A DNA stretch of 32,189 nt from assembly GCF_002412165.1 (NCBI RefSeq), contig NZ_NXIA01000028.1, forward strand, positions 1-32,189, given 5' to 3'. Origin of the DNA: Curtobacterium sp. 'Ferrero' (GTDB lineage: Bacteria > Actinomycetota > Actinomycetes > Actinomycetales > Microbacteriaceae). Below, one piece after another: positions 25,700-32,189 of this stretch (the first letter of the stretch is position 1; every line of letters begins with the position of its first letter). The translations under genes were made by a program, and so were the position numbers. The notes beneath the pieces are model-generated. The model saw nothing but the letters and a program-made list of their open reading frames with translations, was not told the DNA's origin and did not search any database.

Positions 25700-26395
25700 A
25701 TGGCTTTGACGCCGGAAGACGTAGTCAACAAGCGGTTCCAGCCGACGAAGTTCCGCGAGGGCTACGACCAGGACGAGGTCGACGACTTCCTCGACGAGGT
25801 CGTGGTCGAGCTCCGCCGCCTGACCGCGGAGAACGAGGAGCTGCGCCAGCGCCTGCAGGCCGCCGAGTCGGCGCCGAAGCCGGCCGCGGCGGAGCAGCCC
25901 GCCGAGCAGCAGCCGGAGCCGACCCCGGAGCCCGAGCCGGCCCCCGTCGCCGCCGCTCCGGAGCCCGCGCCGGTCGCCGCCGCCGCTGCCGCAGCGTCCA
26001 CCGTCTCCCCGGACGAGGACACCGAGGGCACCACGAACCTGCTCACCCTCGCCCGTCGTCTCCACGAGGAGCACGTGCGCGAAGGCATCGAGAAGCGCGA
26101 CGCCCTCATCGCCGAGGGCACCGCGCAGGCCGCCCGCCTCGTCTCCGAGGCCGAGGCCAAGCAGCGCCAGATCATCGCCGACACCGAGAACACCAACCGT
26201 CAGCGTGTCGCGGTGCTCGAGCAGGAGCAGCGCCAGCTCGAGGGCAAGATCGACGAGCTCCGCACGTTCGAGCGCGACTACCGTGCGCAGCTCAAGAGCT
26301 ACATCCAGGGCCAGCTCAGCGAGCTCGAGTCCTCGGGCAGCTCCGAGCAGCAGTCCGGGTTCGCCCCGGCGTCTGCCTCGGGCGTCGGCAACTGA
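25700..26395 (+). CDS. Polar growth protein DivIVA (Wag31 type)
   Basis: Coiled-coil scaffold of 231 aa that marks negatively curved membrane at poles and septa and recruits wall synthesis in actinobacteria. The N-terminal DivIVA domain starts MALTPEDVVNKRFQPTKFR and includes GYDQDEVDDFLDEV; a first coiled coil covers about 25-57. A Pro/Ala/Glu linker (about 58-105) follows, then a long second coiled coil (about 113-207) and a Ser/Gln-rich tail. In mycobacteria Wag31 is phosphorylated by PASTA kinases in the N-terminal linker region; the site here is not clear. Start: ATG at 25700 rather than the GTG at 25691, because the family N-terminus and GAGGTGA support it. Confidence 0.95.
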   Translation: MALTPEDVVNKRFQPTKFREGYDQDEVDDFLDEVVVELRRLTAENEELRQRLQAAESAPKPAAAEQPAEQQPEPTPEPEPAPVAAAPEPAPVAAAAAAASTVSPDEDTEGTTNLLTLARRLHEEHVREGIEKRDALIAEGTAQAARLVSEAEAKQRQIIADTENTNRQRVAVLEQEQRQLEGKIDELRTFERDYRAQLKSYIQGQLSELESSGSSEQQSGFAPASASGVGN

Positions 26396-26397
26396 CG

Positions 26398-27069
26398 TTG
26401 TCACGACCAGCACCACGAGCGAAGGTCAGTGTCCGCGCGATCGCGGCACTGGCCTTCGCCGCTGTCGTCGTCGTGGCGCTCGACCAGTCGGTCAAGGCGC
26501 TCGTCGTCGCCAACCTGCCGTACGGACAGGTCGTCCCGGTGCTCGGGGGCGCGCTGCAGTTCCTCTACGTGCGGAACCCCGGCGCCGCGTTCTCGTTCGC
26601 GGTGAACATGACCTGGGTGTTCTCGATCGTCTCCGCGGCCGTCGTCGTCGCGATCATCGTCTTCGCCCGGCGCATCCGGTCGATGTGGTGGGCGATCGTG
26701 CTCGGCATGCTGCTCGGTGGCGCGCTCGGCAACCTGCTCGACCGGCTCTTCCGTGAGCCCGGGTTCGGCCGCGGGCACGTGGTGGACTTCATCTCGACGC
26801 CGTGGATGATGCCCGCGATCTACAACATCGCGGACTCCTTCATCTGCGTCAGCATGGCGATCTTCGTCCTGCTCGTCGTCTTCGGGGTGAACCTCGACGG
26901 CACCCGGACGGTCAGCGACAAGCGGCGTCGCGGGTCCGATGCAGCGGACGTGACCGGGGTGGCGGGCGCGACCGGTGTGGCGGAGGCGAGCACTGCCTCC
27001 CGGCCCGTGGTCGAGGACGCGCGCGCGCCGCGCGACGGCCGGGACTCCCTCGGGCACGACGCGACGTGA
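26398..27069 (+). CDS. Prolipoprotein signal peptidase LspA
   Basis: Inner-membrane aspartyl protease of 223 aa that cleaves lipoprotein signal peptides after lipidation. Four membrane helices: about 11-31, 66-88, 94-112 and 140-165. The catalytic Asp pair is Asp115 in GNLLDR and Asp146 in YNIADS, with VRNPGAAFS before helix 2. After the last helix a 55-residue polar tail, rich in Ala, Asp, Arg and Thr, extends beyond usual LspA lengths. Start: TTG at 26398, two bases after the divIVA stop; no ATG or GTG in frame would keep the first helix. 4-bp overlap with the rluD-like gene. Confidence 0.93.
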   Translation: MSRPAPRAKVSVRAIAALAFAAVVVVALDQSVKALVVANLPYGQVVPVLGGALQFLYVRNPGAAFSFAVNMTWVFSIVSAAVVVAIIVFARRIRSMWWAIVLGMLLGGALGNLLDRLFREPGFGRGHVVDFISTPWMMPAIYNIADSFICVSMAIFVLLVVFGVNLDGTRTVSDKRRRGSDAADVTGVAGATGVAEASTASRPVVEDARAPRDGRDSLGHDAT

Positions 27070-27989
27070 GCGAGAGTCGTTCCCTGCCGGTGCCCGACGG
27101 GCTCGCGGGCGAGCGTGTCGACGCCGCCATCGCGAAGCTGCTCGGGTTCAGCCGGTCCTTCGCGGCCGACGTCGTGGCGGCCGGCGGGGTGACCGTCGAC
27201 GGCGTGACCGTCGACAAGTCCGACCGGCTGCACGCCGACTCGTGGCTGCAGGTCGAGTGGACGCCGAAGGAGGCGCCGCGCATCGTCCCGGTCGAGGTGC
27301 CCGGCATGACGATCGTGCACGACGACGACGACATCGTGGTCGTGGACAAGCCGATCGGGGTCGCCGCACACCCGTCACCGGGGTGGGACGGTCCGACCGT
27401 GCCGGGTGGGCTCGCCGCGGCGGGGTTCACCATCGCGACGTCGGGTGCTGCCGAGCGCGCGGGGATCGTGCATCGGCTCGACGTCGGCACGTCGGGGCTG
27501 ATGGTCGTCGCGAAGACCGAGCTCGCGTACACGCACCTCAAGCGCGCGTTCAAGGAGCGCACGGTCGACAAGGTCTACCACGCGCTCGCGCAGGGCCACC
27601 CCGACCCGACCTCGGGCACGATCGACGCTCCCATCGGGCGGCACCCGTCGAGCGACTGGAAGTTCGCGGTCACGGCCGACGGCAAGCCGAGCGTCACCCA
27701 CTACGAGACCCTCGAGGCGTTCCGGTCCGCGACCTTGCTCGAGGTGCACCTGGAGACCGGCCGCACGCACCAGATCCGGGTGCACATGGCGGCGACGCGG
27801 CACCCGCTCGTCGGCGACACGATGTACGGGGCGGACCCAGTGCTCGCGAACGAGCTCGGGCTGACCCGGCAGTGGCTCGACGCGGTGCGGCTCGGGTTCG
27901 AGCACCCGCGGACGGGCTCGTGGGTCGAGTTCGAGGCGTCGTACCCGGACGACCTGCAGCAGGCGCTCGACCGCATCCGCGCCGCGTAG
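27066..27989 (+). CDS. RluA-family rRNA pseudouridine synthase (RluD-like)
   Basis: Enzyme of 307 aa that isomerises uridines in 23S rRNA. N-terminal S4 RNA-binding domain (about 13-70), then the catalytic domain with [13 protein letters not shown], the active-site HRLD (136-139, Asp139) and [13 protein letters not shown]. Target position cannot be told from sequence alone; RluD is the usual annotation in this gene order. Start: GTG at 27066, overlapping the lspA stop by 4 bp. It is the last gene before the second repeat-rich gap. Confidence 0.9.
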   Translation: MSESRSLPVPDGLAGERVDAAIAKLLGFSRSFAADVVAAGGVTVDGVTVDKSDRLHADSWLQVEWTPKEAPRIVPVEVPGMTIVHDDDDIVVVDKPIGVAAHPSPGWDGPTVPGGLAAAGFTIATSGAAERAGIVHRLDVGTSGLMVVAKTELAYTHLKRAFKERTVDKVYHALAQGHPDPTSGTIDAPIGRHPSSDWKFAVTADGKPSVTHYETLEAFRSATLLEVHLETGRTHQIRVHMAATRHPLVGDTMYGADPVLANELGLTRQWLDAVRLGFEHPRTGSWVEFEASYPDDLQQALDRIRAA

Positions 27990-28016
27990 CCCGCCTCGCG
28001 CCCTCACCCCGCCCCG

Positions 28017-28110
28017 CGCCCCGAAGTTCCGGAATTCCGGCATCGCGCGGGTCGTGGGACCGGTCAGTGGAACCTCGGTGACCGACCCGCGGCGAGTCCT
28101 GGAACCTCGG
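28017..28110 (+). repeat. Palindromic interspersed repeat B, copy 2
   Basis: It shares ordered blocks with 5846-5939. Here the symmetry is clearer: CGCGGGTCG (28046-28054) pairs perfectly with CGACCCGCG (28083-28091), enclosing GTGGAACCTCGGTG. TTCCGGAATTCCGG before it is itself symmetrical. It resembles a REP-type extragenic palindrome. Confidence 0.65.
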
Positions 28111-28134
28111 TCCGCGCGTGTCCGGGCGGGTCCC

Positions 28135-28261
28135 GTCCGGCGTGGGCTCGCGGCGCGTGTGCGGGTTGGTCGCAGAAGGTGTCGCCGGCGGCGGGCGCGG
28201 GCGACCTCTGGTGCGACCGCGCTGGCCCGCGCGCGGCACGTCGTGCGACCAATCGGGCCGG
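28135..28261 (+). repeat. Palindromic repeat C, copy 1
   Basis: Begins GTCCGGCGTGGGCTCGCG, then a 95-bp core from 28167. The core is bounded by TGGTCGCA (28167-28174) and TGCGACCA (28244-28251), a perfect 8-bp inverted repeat. Inside is a second stem, GTCGCC/GGCGAC (28181-28186 and 28200-28205). Confidence 0.8.
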
Positions 28262-28313
28262 GGGCGGCACCCGCCAGCCGGGAGGCGCGTGGCGGGGCCG
28301 ACCCGCGCCTCCA

Positions 28314-28435
28314 GTCCGGCGCGGGCTCGCGTCGGCCCGCTGGTCGCAGAAGGTGTCGCCCGAGGCGGGCGCGGGCGACCTCTGGTGCGACCGCGCCGGC
28401 CCGCGCGCGGCATGTCGCGCGACCAACCGGCCCGG
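28314..28435 (+). repeat. Palindromic repeat C, copy 2
   Basis: Direct copy of the preceding repeat; the core at 28341-28435 differs from copy 1 at only a handful of positions by eye. The outer arm is TGGTCGCA again, with the partner changed to CGCGACCA, and the inner stem is kept. The cores are 174 bp apart. Confidence 0.8.
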
Positions 28436-28522
28436 CGGCGGCCCGAGCGCCCACAGCACGGCCGCGGAGAGCCACGCGGAGGAACCCCGCTCGCCACGCC
28501 CGGGAATGTGGGTGGCGCCGGT

Positions 28523-28528
28523 TAGGCT
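28523..28528 (+). promoter_or_regulatory. Candidate -10 element of dnaE
   Basis: TAGGCT fits TANNNT and would start transcription near 28535, about 32 nt before the dnaE GTG. No clear -35 lies upstream, where the second repeat C copy ends about 90 bp away. Confidence 0.4.
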
Positions 28529-28566
28529 TGTCGCACCCTGCCGCAGACCAGCGAACCGGAGGTTCC

Positions 28567-32100
<3,534 letters not shown>

Positions 32101-32114
32101 CGACGGCCCGCGGG

Positions 32115-32134
32115 GTCCGGGCGTGGGCCCGGCC
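32115..32134 (+). terminator. Possible terminator stem after dnaE
   Basis: GTCCGGGC (32115-32122) and GCCCGGCC (32127-32134) can pair over 8 bp with one mismatch and a 4-nt loop. It lies 14 bp after the stop codon, without a T tract. Nothing else is seen before the window ends at 32189. Confidence 0.35.
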
Positions 32135-32189
32135 GGGAGGCACGGTGCGCGCCCGCCCCGCGGCCCCCGTCCGCCGCCGCGTGGCCGGC

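Larger units (their letters stand above)
27990..28566. other. Repeat-rich gap between rluD and dnaE
   Basis: I see no gene in these 577 bp. The frame of dnaE stays open upstream, but its translation is Arg/Ala/Gly-rich and unlike PolIII. The gap holds one copy of repeat B (28017-28110), two copies of repeat C (28135-28261 and 28314-28435), a candidate dnaE promoter (28523-28528) and the dnaE ribosome site. Confidence 0.7.

Noticed and set aside
28054..28566. N-terminal extension of DnaE by 171 codons
   Set aside because: The extension lies in palindromic repeats, is Arg/Ala-rich, and precedes the GGAGG ribosome site and the canonical PHP start.

Overview
The window is very GC-rich DNA with dense, overlapping genes. 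It carries the division and cell-wall (dcw) cluster of an actinobacterium. The absence of ftsA, the presence of sepF, a Wag31-type divIVA, a PASTA-domain Ser/Thr kinase beside an Rv2175c-like DNA-binding protein, and a DUF3040 gene before mraZ all point to Actinobacteria. Gene order, very short spacers and an unusual MurE specificity motif fit Microbacteriaceae, with a Curtobacterium-like organism my best guess (inference).

Layout. 71-3520 (minus strand): a four-PASTA Ser/Thr kinase and a secreted protein with three LysM domains and a C-terminal lysozyme-like domain. 3707-5263: a small Rv2175c-like DNA-binding protein converging on a trans-prenyl diphosphate synthase, with a 50-bp perfect palindrome between them. 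5347-5742: DUF3040 membrane protein. 5743-7259: a 1.5-kb gene-free region packed with repeats, ending in MraZ-type operators. 7260-23767: mraZ, rsmH, ftsL, ftsI, murE, murF, mraY, murD, ftsW, murG, murC, ftsQ, ftsZ, all on the plus strand, many overlapping by 4 bp. 23775-27989: yggS, sepF, yggT, divIVA, lspA, rluD. 27990-28566: a second repeat-rich gap. 28567-32100: dnaE, the replicative polymerase alpha subunit.

How the genes work together. MurE, F, D and C build the UDP-MurNAc-pentapeptide, MraY and MurG make lipid II, and the FtsW/FtsI pair polymerises and cross-links it at the septum. FtsL and FtsQ belong to the regulatory subcomplex; FtsZ, tethered by SepF, places the machine; DivIVA directs polar growth. 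The kinase can sense muropeptides through its PASTA domains, and the LysM protein probably remodels the wall. MraZ probably represses the operon from the direct repeats that overlap its own promoter.

The genes are mostly conventional. The least explained content is in the two gaps: a six-copy family of 55-bp stem-loops, each with a 31-nt loop, before mraZ; two further palindromic repeat families, one of them present in both gaps; and two opposed clusters of MraZ-like boxes. I found no RNA genes, insertion sequences, CRISPR arrays or prophage genes. I see no evidence of a wholly new multi-gene system.
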